53,578 bases of DNA from Terriglobales bacterium (GCA_025451775.1 JANWJU010000010.1:1-53578), one strand, 5' to 3'. Numbered from the stretch's first letter, positions 41,411-52,685 are shown. Numbers and translations are program-made. Notes: generated from the sequence alone by a model not told the origin.

Positions 41411-44400
41411 AAGGTGATCTTGGCCGTCAACTGCACCACCCGCGGCGAGGCATCGCCGCCCAGGAACGAGCCCAGGATGCTGGTGGGCACGCTCACCGTG
41501 TTGATCACCGTCCCGAACTGGCTGGCGTTGGCGATGTCGCCCACCGGCTGATCGAAGTTGGGATGGTTGAACAGGTTGAAGAACTGCACGCCCAAACCCA
41601 ACTGCGCTTGCTCCCAGCCGGGGAACTGCGTGTTTTTAATAATGCTCAAGTCGGTGTCGAAGAAGTGCGGCCCGCGGAACTGGTTCCGCGTCTGGTGGCC
41701 GAAGCCCGTCGGGGTCGCGGTCGAGGCGGAGAAGGCCGCCGGGTTGAGGCATTGCACGCCGACGGTGCAGGTGACGGTTTGCGCTCCGGGCCCCACCACC
41801 GACGCCAGCAGGTTGTTGTTGGGCGCCGAGATGCCATAGTTGGACGCCGCCAGCGCGCCGCTGGCCGCGCTGTCGATCACCGTGAACGGCAGGCCGCTGC
41901 GCGTGAACAGCGTGCCCGAGATGGTCCAGCCGCGCCAGAGCTGGTCCGGCCCCCAGTGCAGGGTGTTGGCGAACGGCACCTGCCACACGTAGTTCAAGCT
42001 CAGGTAATGGCGGATGTCGTAGTCGGCGTTGCCGTAGTTGGCGCGGATGTTATAAGGGTCCTGGGCGCTCAGGTTGCTCTCGTTGGTATTGAAATTAAAG
42101 GGCAGGAAACCGCCGTTGGAGACATCGTCGAGAGCGTGGCTCCAGGTGTAATTGATGCCGAATTGCAGCGAGCGCGCGAACCGCCGCTGGAACGAGACGG
42201 TGAGCCCGTTGTAGTTCGAACCGCCGCCGCTCACCAACTGGGTGATGGTGCCGAAGCGCGCATCCGGCACTTTGGAGGGCAAACCCACAAAGCCGGGGGC
42301 AAAGGCGTTGAAGCCTTCCACCTGCACCGGCTCGTGGATGCCGTGGTTGCCGACGTAGTTCAGATCGAGGCTGCTGTTGGGCCCCAGCCCCTGCTGCAGC
42401 TCCAGGTTCCACTCCTGATACCGGGGCGCGCGGGTTACACTCTCGGTGGAGAAGTACCCCGGCGGCGTGAACGCCGGCACGGCGGCGGTGATCGAGGCCA
42501 GCGTCCCGCCGCTATTGAAGGCGCTGAGAAACGCGGCGTTGTCGGCAGCCGCCGCCGGGATCACGCCACCCGCCACGCCCGGCGACAGCGGCCCCGTCAC
42601 TACAAAACTGTTGCTGATGGGCGAGTTGCCCATGAAGCTGTCAGCCGCCGTCGCCGGCATGGAGTCATGGAACAGCCCAAACCCGCCCCGCAACACCGTC
42701 TGCTGGGAGGCGAACGGGGTCCAGGCAAGGCCGATGCGCGGTTCCCATAAGACCTGCTCGTACCCCGGCAGCGCCGCCCGCAACCCGCTTTGGATCACGC
42801 TGCTATAGGGCACCGCCGCATCATGCGTCAGGCTGGTGAACGGCGCCGTGAGCCGCGCAAAACAGCTATGCGCGCACACCGGGTTGGAGTTGTGCTCGGC
42901 GCGCAGCGCCAAGGTCAGATGCAGGCCCGGGGTGAGGCGCACATCGTCCTCCAGGTAGCCGCCCAGGTTATAGACTCGCACCGGCTGGTTGAATGCTTTG
43001 GGAAACGCCTGCTGGGAACTGTCGGCGGTGCCCGCGAACAGGCTGGGCAGGGAGGTAATGACCAGCGGCGTGGTAAAGATGCCAGGATCGTAGTCGTTGA
43101 CGAAGTTGTATTTGTAATTGACGCCCGCTTTCCAGGTCTGGGCGCCGTGGGTGACGGAGTAGTTGTCGCCGACGCCGTACTGGGCGACGTTGCGGCCCTG
43201 CGGGAACAGATAATCCTCGCCCCCCAGGCGCGTGAACAGCCCGCCGGAGATGTCCAGCGTCATGGGCAGCGCGGCGCTGCGGGCCGTTGGGTTGGCGCCA
43301 AAAATCGCCTGATAGTGCGAGGCGCTGACCACCAGCTCGTTCACCGCCTCGGGGCCGAAGCTGTAGGTCCAGTTGGCTTGCCCCTGGTACTGCGGTTGCA
43401 CGCTGTCGACGTTAAAGATGGAGTTGATGGGATCGGTGAAGGTGGCTTGCACGCCGCGATCCATCGAGAGCTGAACGAACAAATGGCTGGTCGCAGAGAT
43501 GACTTGATCGACGCGCCCGGCGAGGTCCCATTCATGCGTCTTGTTGCCCGCCGTGGATTGGAACTGGAGCGCGCACGGCGCTCCGCCCGGCAGCGCGAAG
43601 CCGGTGCCGCAGCCGCCGCCGGCGATGGCGGTGGCGCGCGCCGCCCCCGGCGCGCCGTTGGAGAGATTGAAGACGGAGTTGTAAAACGGCGCCTGCGCCG
43701 CCTGTCCGGTGGCGGCCAAGTTGGCCAAGGTGGCGGCTTCAAACGCCGGGCTGGGGATGCGGGTGCGGATGTTGGTGGGAAGGAGAACGTTGAGCCCCTC
43801 GGTATCGATAAAGAAGAACGTCTTGTCCTTAACGATGTAGCCGCCAAACGAGGCCTGCCACTGGTTGGCATTGTCGAAGGGGCGCGGCGCGCCACTGGCG
43901 TTGTTGAAGAAGTTGTTGGCGTTCATCACCCGCCCGTTCCAGTTGTAAATGGCGTTGCCGTGCCATTGATTGCTGCCGGATTTGGTGACGTAGTTGACGT
44001 TGGCCCCGGCCAACGTGCCGTACTGGCCGGAGTAGCCGTTATTAACAACGCTCACCTCCTGCACGTCGTTCTGGCCCAGCGTCAGGTTGGTGGCGCCGGA
44101 GTTGTTGAGGTTGAGGAACGGGTCGTTGTCGGGCATGCCGTTGATGGTGAAGAGGTTGGAGGTGGCCGGCAGCCCGAAGGTGGAGAAGTTGCCGTAACCG
44201 GCCTGGGTGTTCATCACCGCTCCCGGCGCCGATTGCACGGTCGCGGTGATGTCGCCGCCGCTATTGGGCACGAGCGCCACTTGCGCCGGCGAGAAGCTGG
44301 TCGAGACGTCGCCGTTGGTGGTCTGGACCGGCGCCGCCTCCGCCGTCACGGTGACGGTCTGGGTGGCCGCGCCCACCTGGAGATCCAGGTTCGCGGTCCG

Positions 44401-44736
44401 GACCTGACCCACGGTCACCTCGGCGGTGGCCTTTTTCGGGCTGAAGCCGGGGGCGGTGGCGGTTACGGTGTAGGTGCCGGGCCGCAGCAGCGCAAATCGG
44501 TAGGCGCCACTCTGGTCGGTGGTGGTGGCGCGCTCGCTACCGGTGGCGGCGCTGGTCAGCGTCACCGCCGCCCCCGGGATGATGGCGCCACTGGGATCGC
44601 GCACCACGCCGGTGATGTCGCCCGCGGTGATGCTCTGGGCCGAGAGCTGCTGCGTGGGCATCGTGGCCACTCCGATGCCGAGTCCGACGATCAAAGCGGC
44701 CAGAACAAACACGCGAAATTTGAACTGCGTAGGCAT
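41407..44736 (-). CDS. Oar-like TonB-dependent receptor
   Basis: This outer-membrane protein of about 1109 residues has a signal region (VFVLAALIVGLGIGVAT ... LSAQ), a carboxypeptidase-regulatory-like domain (ITGVVRDPSGAIIPGAAVTL to about residue 110), a plug domain (FTINGMPDNDPFLNLN, GQYGTLAGANVNYVTKSGSN) and a long barrel ending in VVQLTAKITF. The ATG at 44736 follows GAGGTGTCTTTC; a longer frame to 44781 lacks support. This architecture is strongly expanded in Acidobacteriota, where it is linked to uptake of carbohydrates or other large ligands. Its ligand is unknown. Confidence 0.9.
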   Translation of the reverse strand: MPTQFKFRVFVLAALIVGLGIGVATMPTQQLSAQSITAGDITGVVRDPSGAIIPGAAVTLTSAATGSERATTTDQSGAYRFALLRPGTYTVTATAPGFSPKKATAEVTVGQVRTANLDLQVGAATQTVTVTAEAAPVQTTNGDVSTSFSPAQVALVPNSGGDITATVQSAPGAVMNTQAGYGNFSTFGLPATSNLFTINGMPDNDPFLNLNNSGATNLTLGQNDVQEVSVVNNGYSGQYGTLAGANVNYVTKSGSNQWHGNAIYNWNGRVMNANNFFNNASGAPRPFDNANQWQASFGGYIVKDKTFFFIDTEGLNVLLPTNIRTRIPSPAFEAATLANLAATGQAAQAPFYNSVFNLSNGAPGAARATAIAGGGCGTGFALPGGAPCALQFQSTAGNKTHEWDLAGRVDQVISATSHLFVQLSMDRGVQATFTDPINSIFNVDSVQPQYQGQANWTYSFGPEAVNELVVSASHYQAIFGANPTARSAALPMTLDISGGLFTRLGGEDYLFPQGRNVAQYGVGDNYSVTHGAQTWKAGVNYKYNFVNDYDPGIFTTPLVITSLPSLFAGTADSSQQAFPKAFNQPVRVYNLGGYLEDDVRLTPGLHLTLALRAEHNSNPVCAHSCFARLTAPFTSLTHDAAVPYSSVIQSGLRAALPGYEQVLWEPRIGLAWTPFASQQTVLRGGFGLFHDSMPATAADSFMGNSPISNSFVVTGPLSPGVAGGVIPAAAADNAAFLSAFNSGGTLASITAAVPAFTPPGYFSTESVTRAPRYQEWNLELQQGLGPNSSLDLNYVGNHGIHEPVQVEGFNAFAPGFVGLPSKVPDARFGTITQLVSGGGSNYNGLTVSFQRRFARSLQFGINYTWSHALDDVSNGGFLPFNFNTNESNLSAQDPYNIRANYGNADYDIRHYLSLNYVWQVPFANTLHWGPDQLWRGWTISGTLFTRSGLPFTVIDSAASGALAASNYGISAPNNNLLASVVGPGAQTVTCTVGVQCLNPAAFSASTATPTGFGHQTRNQFRGPHFFDTDLSIIKNTQFPGWEQAQLGLGVQFFNLFNHPNFDQPVGDIANASQFGTVINTVSVPTSILGSFLGGDASPRVVQLTAKITF

Positions 44737-44944
44737 GAAAGACACCTCGTTTGCCCATGAGTTGTGCACGCCATGCGCCAATCGCTCCGGCGCCTACGTG
44801 CCCCGCAGCCACTGCACTTAGCCGCGCTGGCGTGGGCTGCACCTTATGAGCCGCCACATCCAGCAGCGTGCAATCCCAAAATCAATCAGGCCGCGCCGAG
44901 TGCAATCTGGTATGGTGAATCCGCACGCGACGAGGAAACAGCCG

Positions 44945-46045
44945 ATGAAGAAGCTTGAGAAAATGCCCGCATTGCTCACCATGTCTCTTTTAGCGGCGCT
45001 GGTAGCGGCGCTGGCTCTGCCCTTGGCTGCCCAAGCTAAGACCGAGCTGCCTCCCCTGGTCCCCGGCGCGCCAGCGGTCACGGTGGAGCACATTAAGGTT
45101 CACGCGGCGGCTCTCGAGGGCAACCTCGAAGGGGAAGCGGTGGACCGCGACGTCATCGTTTTCCTGCCGCCCAGTTACTTCAAGGACAAGCAGCGCCGCT
45201 ATCCCGTGGTCTACGCCCTGCACGGCTACTCCATCGGGGCCGAGCAGTGGACGCATGAGATCCATGTGCCGCAAACGATCGAGAGCGCCTTTGCGCAGGG
45301 CGCCAAAGACATGATCGTGGTGCTGCCCGATTCAAAGACGGTCTACGGCGGCTCCATGTACTCCAGTTCCGCCACCACCGGCGATTTCGAGCGGTTTATT
45401 TATCACGATGTGGTCGCCTACATTGATGCCCATTACCGCACCCTGCCTAACCGCCTCAGCCGTGGCCTGGCCGGACACTCGATGGGCGGCTATGGCGCCG
45501 CCCGCATCGGCATGCAGCATCCCGAGATATTTGGCAGTTTGTACATCATGAGCCCGTGCTGCATGTCGGCGCGGCCCGCTCCCAATCCCACATCGCCCCG
45601 GGAGGCCGCCTTGGAGAAAGCGGCCGCGGTGAAGTCGCCCGCCGATGCGGCCACCCTGGGCTTCGGCATCGAAACCCAACTGGCCTCGGCCGCCGCCTGG
45701 TCGCCCGACCCCAAGAACCCGCCGCTGTATCTGGATCTGCCGGTTAAGAATGGGGTGCTGCAGCCCGATATCGTGGCCAAATGGGCCGCCAATGCACCGC
45801 TGGCCTTCATTGACCAGTACATTGACAACCTGCGGGAGTACCGGGCGATCGCGATTGACGTGGGCGATCAGGACGGTCTGCGCTTCGATACCGAGAAGCT
45901 CCACGCCATCCTCGACAGCTACGGCGTCAAAAACAGCTTTGAACTGTTTCCTGGGACCCATACCAGCCGCGTTGCCTTTCGCTTTCAGAACCACGTGATG
46001 CCGTTCTTCAGCCAGAATCTTTGTTTCACGAAGAATTGCAAATAG
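44945..46045 (+). CDS. Exported esterase (esterase D / antigen 85-like)
   Basis: This alpha/beta-hydrolase of about 366 residues has a signal peptide (MKKLEKMPALLTMSLLAALV ... AQA). The catalytic Ser is in LAGHSMGGYGA, the acid is probably the Asp in DVGDQDGLRF and the His is in PGTHTSRVAF. The N-terminal part RDVIVFLPPSYFKDKQRRYP, VVYALHGYS is typical of the putative esterase family (PF00756). The ATG at 44945 follows GAGGAAACAGCC. It likely removes acyl or feruloyl groups from an exported substrate. Confidence 0.87.
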   Translation: MKKLEKMPALLTMSLLAALVAALALPLAAQAKTELPPLVPGAPAVTVEHIKVHAAALEGNLEGEAVDRDVIVFLPPSYFKDKQRRYPVVYALHGYSIGAEQWTHEIHVPQTIESAFAQGAKDMIVVLPDSKTVYGGSMYSSSATTGDFERFIYHDVVAYIDAHYRTLPNRLSRGLAGHSMGGYGAARIGMQHPEIFGSLYIMSPCCMSARPAPNPTSPREAALEKAAAVKSPADAATLGFGIETQLASAAAWSPDPKNPPLYLDLPVKNGVLQPDIVAKWAANAPLAFIDQYIDNLREYRAIAIDVGDQDGLRFDTEKLHAILDSYGVKNSFELFPGTHTSRVAFRFQNHVMPFFSQNLCFTKNCK

Positions 46046-46092
46046 GTTGACCCCCGCCGGCGCCCCTGCGGCTTCCTGGGAGCGACCCGAAA

Positions 46093-47163
46093 ATGGAGTT
46101 GGAACGGCAACTGGCCAATTGGGTGCGGCGGCATCGCCTGTTGGGTCCCGGCGACCGCATCGGTGTGGCCGTCTCGGGCGGGTCGGATTCGGTGGCCTTG
46201 TTGCGGCTGCTGCACGCCGCGGCTGAATCCTGCGGGTGGCAGCTCGCCGTCGCGCACTTTGATCACGGCTGGCGCCCCAGCTCGGGCGCCGACGCCGAGT
46301 TCGTGGCCGGCCTCGCGGCCGCGCTCGGGCTGCCCTTCCACTTGGGCCGGGCATCGGCGCCGCGGGGCCAGCCCCCGCGCCGCGATCCTGAACAGACCGC
46401 CCGGCGGCAGCGGTACGCATTCTTCCACGCCCTCATCGCCGCCGGCCACATCGGCCGCATCGCCACCGCGCACACCCTCGATGACCAAGCCGAGACGGTG
46501 CTGCTGCGGCTGCTGCGCGGGACTGGCCCGGGCGGCTTGGCGGGCGTGCTGCCGCTGCGTGGGTTGGAGCGCGCGGCGCCGGGCGAGCCCCCGGATCTAG
46601 TGGTTCGGCCCCTACTCTGGGCCACCCGTGTCGAGCTACGCGCTTGGCTGGACACGCTCGGGCAGCGCTGGCGCGAGGATCCCACCAACCTTGATTTAAC
46701 CCGGCGCCGCAACTGGGTCCGGCACCAGCTTCTGCCGATGATGACGGCCGCCAACCCCGCGCTGGCACGCCGCTTGGCGGCGACCGCCGAGCTCGCCCAA
46801 GCCGAGGAGGCGTTCTGGGCCAGCTACCTCGCCCCCTTGAGTCAGCGCCTGTGGACGCCCTCCAGCGGCGGCGCTGGCGGCCTTGCCATCCGGGCCCGCC
46901 GCGCCGATTTCGCCCTTCTCCCCGTGGCCGTGCAGCGGCGCTTGCTGCGGGACGGCATCCGCCGCGTGCAAGGCAATCTGCACCGCGTGGACTTCCATGG
47001 CATCGAGGCCGTGATCGCCGCCCTGGCCGATGCTCTCCCTCAGCCCCGCCGGTTTCACTGCGGCGCCGTCATCTGCCGCCTCGATGCCCGCCAGCTTGAA
47101 CTCGCGCCCCGCCCCGTGCAGCCCGGCGCAGCGGCGGCGCGCTGGGGCCCGCGCCATCCTTAG
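46093..47163 (+). CDS. tilS: tRNA(Ile)-lysidine synthase
   Basis: This 356-residue enzyme attaches lysine to C34 of tRNA-Ile(CAU). The PP-loop SGGSDS is at 28-33, followed by LAVAHFDHGWRPSSGADAEF, and ATAHTLDDQAETVLLRLLRG with the catalytic acid region, then WREDPTNLDLTRRRNWVRHQ. The C-terminal domain is short. It is the usual neighbour of ftsH and probably in the same gene group, although a -10-like TATAAT lies in the gap. Confidence 0.93.
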   Translation: MELERQLANWVRRHRLLGPGDRIGVAVSGGSDSVALLRLLHAAAESCGWQLAVAHFDHGWRPSSGADAEFVAGLAAALGLPFHLGRASAPRGQPPRRDPEQTARRQRYAFFHALIAAGHIGRIATAHTLDDQAETVLLRLLRGTGPGGLAGVLPLRGLERAAPGEPPDLVVRPLLWATRVELRAWLDTLGQRWREDPTNLDLTRRRNWVRHQLLPMMTAANPALARRLAATAELAQAEEAFWASYLAPLSQRLWTPSSGGAGGLAIRARRADFALLPVAVQRRLLRDGIRRVQGNLHRVDFHGIEAVIAALADALPQPRRFHCGAVICRLDARQLELAPRPVQPGAAAARWGPRHP

Positions 47164-47169
47164 TTGCGA

Positions 47170-47175
47170 TATAAT
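47170..47175 (+). promoter_or_regulatory. TATAAT box upstream of ftsH
   Basis: A consensus TATAAT follows the tilS stop by 7 bases and precedes ftsH by about 100. No good -35 is seen 17 bases upstream, so it may act weakly or with an activator. Confidence 0.35.
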
Positions 47176-47275
47176 CAGCTTCTGGCCGGAGTGTACCCTG
47201 CCGCGTCTGCAAACCAGTTCGCCGGAACCGAAAGGCGCTCCTCACGTCTAACTTAAGGTAAGCAAAGAAGGGGTC

Positions 47276-49195
<1,920 letters not shown>

Positions 49196-49204
49196 GCTAG
49201 CTGC

Positions 49205-50044
49205 ATGTCCCTTACCCCGGCCCCGCCGGATAATCCGGGCCATGCCCCTGGCCAAGGTCCGCGTGACGCCGCGCGCTGCCCCAACTGCGGCGGCACCGGC
49301 TGGCGCATGATCCCCGCCTCCGCGGCTGATGCCCCTGGCGCCTTGCCCCGTGCCCAGCGCTGCGCCTGCCAACTCGCCGATGCCGGCGAGAAGCTCGCTG
49401 CCCAAGCCGCCATCCCGGCGCGCTACAAACACTGCACCCTGGAAAACTTTGCCACCGAGTCCAACCCGGGGTTGCAGAGCGCCCGGCTGCAAGCCGCCAC
49501 CTACGTGAAAAACTACCCTGGCGGCTTGGACCGGGACCGCAATGGCTTGGTGTTTGCCGGACCTCCCGGTACCGGCAAAACCCACCTCGCCGTCGCCATC
49601 GCCCAAGCCCTGCTCGAACGTGACTTTGCCTGCCGCTTCTGCGACTATCGCGACCTGCTCAAACGCATCCAGGCCACCTTCGATCCCGCCAATCCGGCCA
49701 CCGAGTCCACCGTCGTCCAGCCCCTGCTCGCCGCCGAGATCCTCATCCTCGATGATTTAGGCGTCGGCCGCGCCACCGAATGGGCCCAGGAGACGCTGCA
49801 CTACCTGCTCAACCACCGCTACAGCCAAAAATTGCCCACCATCATCACCACCAACCTCCCCGACGCCGACTCCCGCCTCACCCGCCTCCCCAACGGCAGC
49901 GAGTTCAAGGCCGACGCCACCCTGGTCGATGCCGTGGGGGCGCGCTTGCGCTCGCGATTGAATGAAATGTGCGTGTTTATCCCCGTCTTGGGCGGCGATT
50001 TCCGCCGCCAGGGGACGGCGGCGACTCGCATCCCCGTGAATTGA
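49205..50044 (+). CDS. DnaC/IstB-like ATPase with an N-terminal zinc-binding segment
   Basis: This 279-residue protein has an N-terminal CPNCGGTGW and RCACQ Cys set that could bind zinc, then an AAA+ core with [20 protein letters not shown] (Walker A), ILILDDLGVGRATEWAQETL (Walker B and sensor) and IITTNLPDADSRLTRL. This is the layout of DnaC/DnaI helicase loaders and of IstB transposition helpers. No IS21 istA gene or terminal repeat is nearby, so a chromosomal helicase-loader-like role is more likely. It starts 9 bases after the ftsH stop. Confidence 0.85.
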   Translation: MSLTPAPPDNPGHAPGQGPRDAARCPNCGGTGWRMIPASAADAPGALPRAQRCACQLADAGEKLAAQAAIPARYKHCTLENFATESNPGLQSARLQAATYVKNYPGGLDRDRNGLVFAGPPGTGKTHLAVAIAQALLERDFACRFCDYRDLLKRIQATFDPANPATESTVVQPLLAAEILILDDLGVGRATEWAQETLHYLLNHRYSQKLPTIITTNLPDADSRLTRLPNGSEFKADATLVDAVGARLRSRLNEMCVFIPVLGGDFRRQGTAATRIPVN

Positions 50045-50070
50045 CAGTCCCCCAACCGGGGCGTTATGAT
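50041..50070 (+). promoter_or_regulatory. Strong sigma70-type promoter for rpsA
   Basis: TTGACA (50041-50046, spanning the stop codon of the ATPase gene) and TATGAT (50065-50070) are separated by 18 bases. This near-consensus pair would start transcription near 50077, about 120 bases before the S1 start codon. Confidence 0.7.
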
Positions 50071-50075
50071 AAATT

Positions 50076-50096
50076 CTGCCCTGCGGGCGGTTTTTT
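50076..50096 (+). terminator. Short hairpin with T-run in the rpsA leader
   Basis: CTGCCC and GGGCGG can pair around TGC (one G-T pair), followed by TTTTTT. It may end transcripts from ftsH and the ATPase gene. Since it lies right at the start of the rpsA message it could also work as a 5' structure or early attenuator. Confidence 0.45.
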
Positions 50097-50193
50097 CTGA
50101 AACCGCGCGCTCCGTGGGGCCTCAAGTGGATCGTCCAATCGATTGTCCAGGAGCGGATGGCGACTGAGAGCGCCGTCCTTCAGTTTCCCTCAA

Positions 50194-51864
50194 ATGGAAG
50201 ATTTCGAACAACTACTAGAAGAATCGTTTGAACAACAGAACCAAGCGGCGGAAGGCGAAGTTCTCAAAGGCACCGTCCTAAAGATCGATGGCGAGGACGT
50301 CGTCGTTGACGTCGGACAGAAGTCCGAGGGCATTGTCCGCCTGCGCGAGTTCCTCGACGCCAACGGCGTGGCCCAGGTCCGGCCCGGCGATATCATCGAT
50401 GTCGTCGTCGATCGCGATACCGGCGAGCGTGGCCTCCGCCTCTCCCACGAGCGCGCCGCCCGCCTCCGGCTGTGGGACGAGCTCGAGCAAGCCCACGAAC
50501 AGGCCACCATCATCCAGGGCCGCATCGTCGAGCGCATCAAAGGCGGTCTGGCCTGCGACATCGGCGTCAAGGCCTTCCTGCCCGGCTCCCAACTCGATGC
50601 CCGCCCGGTGCGCAACCTCGACAGCTTTGTCGGCCAGGAAGTCCGGGTCCGCATCATCAAGCTGAATAAGAAGCGGGGCAACATCGTGGTCTCCCGCAAG
50701 GCGGTGTTGCAGGAAGAGATTGAAGCCCACCGCGCCCACACCTTGGAAACCCTCAACGAGGGCGACGTGGTCACCGGCGTGGTCAAGAACGTCACCGAAT
50801 ACGGCGTCTTCGTCGATGTCGGCGGCCTCGATGGCCTGCTCCACGTCAGCGATCTCTCCTGGGGCCGCGTCGCCCACCCCAGCGAGATGGTCCAGCCCAA
50901 CGACGAGATCACCGTTAAGATTCTCAAGTTTGACAAGGCCAAGCTGCGCGTGTCGTTAGGATTCAAGCAGCTCCTGCCCGACCCCTGGTCGGACGCCAAG
51001 GAGCGCTACCCGCAGCATGCGCGCGTGCACGGCAAAGTCGTCAGCATCACCGACTACGGCTGCTTCGTCGAGCTCGAGCAGGGCATCGAAGGCCTGATCC
51101 ACATCTCCGAGATGTCCTGGTCCAAGCGCACCAAGCATCCCGCCAAGCTGGTCACCATCGGCGAGGATCTGGAAGCCGTCGTGCTCGACGTCAACCCCGG
51201 CGAACGGCGCATGTCGCTGTCACTGCGCCAAGCCCAGGCCAACCCTTGGGAGTCGCTGCCCGAGCGCTTTGCCCCCGGCAGCGTGGTCGAGGGCCGGGTC
51301 CGCAACCTCACCGACTTCGGCGCCTTCGTCGAGATCGAGGACGGCATCGACGGCCTGGTCCACATCAGCGATTTCTCCTGGACCAAGCGCATCCAGCACC
51401 CCAGCGAGGTGGTCAAAAAGGGCGACAAGGTGCGCGCCAAGATCCTCAGCATCGATATCGACAACCGCCGCCTGTCGTTGGGCATCCGGCAACTCGAGCC
51501 CGACGCGTGGGAGAGCTTCTTCGCCGTCCATCAATTGGGCGAAGTGATGCCCGGCAAGGTGCTCCGCCTGGCGGCCTTCGGCGCCTTCGTCGAGATCGAG
51601 GGCGGTATCGAGGGCCTCTGCCATAACTCCGAGATCAACCCCGACGTCACCGCGGGCGAACCGCTCACCGTGGGTCGCGAGTACGAGTTCAAGATCATCA
51701 AACTCAGCCCAGCCGACAAAAAAATCGGCCTCAGCCTGCGCGCCGCCCTGCACGATCACGAGCGCGACCTGATCGACTCCTACCGCCACTCCCCCGCCAC
51801 CGGCGGCGCCACCATCGAGGAGCACGTCTCCCTCAAACGCGCCGGCAACGAACAGCAGGCGTAA
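50194..51864 (+). CDS. rpsA: 30S ribosomal protein S1 (six S1 domains)
   Basis: This protein of about 556 residues carries six S1 RNA-binding repeats. Domains 3-5 are clearest (GVVKNVTEYGVFVDVGGLDG, GKVVSITDYGCFVELEQGIE, GRVRNLTDFGAFVEIEDGID), and domain 6 is GKVLRLAAFGAFVEIEGGIE. The start MEDFEQLLEESFEQQN at 50194 is preferred over an upstream frame that is not S1-like. It brings mRNA to the ribosome and may regulate its own translation. A near-consensus promoter lies upstream. Confidence 0.93.
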   Translation: MEDFEQLLEESFEQQNQAAEGEVLKGTVLKIDGEDVVVDVGQKSEGIVRLREFLDANGVAQVRPGDIIDVVVDRDTGERGLRLSHERAARLRLWDELEQAHEQATIIQGRIVERIKGGLACDIGVKAFLPGSQLDARPVRNLDSFVGQEVRVRIIKLNKKRGNIVVSRKAVLQEEIEAHRAHTLETLNEGDVVTGVVKNVTEYGVFVDVGGLDGLLHVSDLSWGRVAHPSEMVQPNDEITVKILKFDKAKLRVSLGFKQLLPDPWSDAKERYPQHARVHGKVVSITDYGCFVELEQGIEGLIHISEMSWSKRTKHPAKLVTIGEDLEAVVLDVNPGERRMSLSLRQAQANPWESLPERFAPGSVVEGRVRNLTDFGAFVEIEDGIDGLVHISDFSWTKRIQHPSEVVKKGDKVRAKILSIDIDNRRLSLGIRQLEPDAWESFFAVHQLGEVMPGKVLRLAAFGAFVEIEGGIEGLCHNSEINPDVTAGEPLTVGREYEFKIIKLSPADKKIGLSLRAALHDHERDLIDSYRHSPATGGATIEEHVSLKRAGNEQQA

Positions 51865-51905
51865 AATCCAGTAACCCGGGGCCGGGAGGCTTCGTTGCCA
51901 TTCCT

Positions 51906-52676
51906 ATGGCTCTCGGCGATGACCTGAAGCTTAAGAAGAAAAGCGGCGGCCGGCCGCGCCACGGCATCGTGGCGCTCAGCTCAGCCGCCGTGCTGGCGGT
52001 CTACAGCGCGGGCTACGTACGCAGCCGCGATGCGGCCCGCCGTTTTAACGAGCAGGACGCCGCTCGCATCCACGCCGTCCCGCTGAGCCGCCTCCAGCCC
52101 GTTTTAGTGCCGGCCACACCGCCCGCGCTCCTCCGCCCCGCCGCCCTACCAGTGGCGCTGGCCCCGCCAGCTTCCGCACCCAGTTCCGAACCCAACTTGG
52201 CGGCTCCATCCGCCGCCGCCGAGGCGGCCTCGGCCGCCGCCGCCACGCCCCGCCTCGCGCTCACAGGGGAGGCGCCGGCGCCGGAGGCTCAACCCGCGCC
52301 CGCCGCCGAACCCACCCCCGCCGTCACCGCCGCCGCTTCGATTGCAGGCAGCTTGGAGACGCCACGCGCAGAGCGGGCCTCTGCCCCGGTCGCGCCGGCC
52401 CAGCCCGCGGCTCCCAAATACAACGATGGCACCTACACCGGATGGGGCACCAGCCGCCACGGCGACATCCAGGCGCAGGTCGAGATCGCCAACGGCAAGA
52501 TCGCCTCCGCCCGCATCATCAGTTGCCTGACGCGCTACTCCTGCTCCTGGATCGAGGCCCTGCCCGGGCAGGTGGTCAGCCGCCAAAGCGCCAACGTCGA
52601 CTATGTCTCCGGCGCCACCCAGAGCACGGATGCGTTCTACTACGCCATCGTGCAGGCGCTGGGCAAGGCGCATTAA
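51906..52676 (+). CDS. Membrane-anchored FMN-binding domain protein with a translated element fragment
   Basis: This 256-residue protein has a basic start (LKLKKKSGGRPRHG), one membrane span (about 21-38), a long Pro/Ala/Glu linker and a C-terminal FMN-binding domain (YNDGTYTGWGTSRHGDIQAQ, VDYVSGATQSTDAFYYAI). The Thr in SGATQST fits the site where ApbE attaches FMN through a phosphoester. It would carry electrons outside the cytoplasmic membrane. The linker includes SLETPRAERASAP, the translated left end of the dispersed element. The flavin transferase gene starts 9 bases later. Confidence 0.85.
   Translation: MALGDDLKLKKKSGGRPRHGIVALSSAAVLAVYSAGYVRSRDAARRFNEQDAARIHAVPLSRLQPVLVPATPPALLRPAALPVALAPPASAPSSEPNLAAPSAAAEAASAAAATPRLALTGEAPAPEAQPAPAAEPTPAVTAAASIAGSLETPRAERASAPVAPAQPAAPKYNDGTYTGWGTSRHGDIQAQVEIANGKIASARIISCLTRYSCSWIEALPGQVVSRQSANVDYVSGATQSTDAFYYAIVQALGKAH
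52348..52380 (+). repeat. Dispersed element, left-end fragment (copy E, inside a CDS)
   Basis: GCAGCTTGGAGACGCCACGC followed by GCAGAGCGGGC matches the left third of copies A and C almost exactly; the rest is replaced by Pro/Ala-coding sequence. It is read in the same frame as copy C (SLETPRAERA). Confidence 0.7.
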
Positions 52677-52685
52677 CCGCAACCC

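Noticed and set aside
42790-44760. Open frame of 656 codons opposite the large TonB receptor
   Set aside because: It is Gly/Val/Arg-rich without motifs and fully antisense to a receptor with signal, plug and barrel patterns.
46076-46096. GGGAGCGACCCGAAAATGG before tilS resembling the element's right part
   Set aside because: The match is short, lacks the terminal palindrome, and GC-rich purine runs are common here.
49205-50044. IS21 istB of an insertion sequence
   Set aside because: There is no istA, no terminal inverted repeats and no target duplication; the gene fits the ftsH-rpsA neighbourhood.
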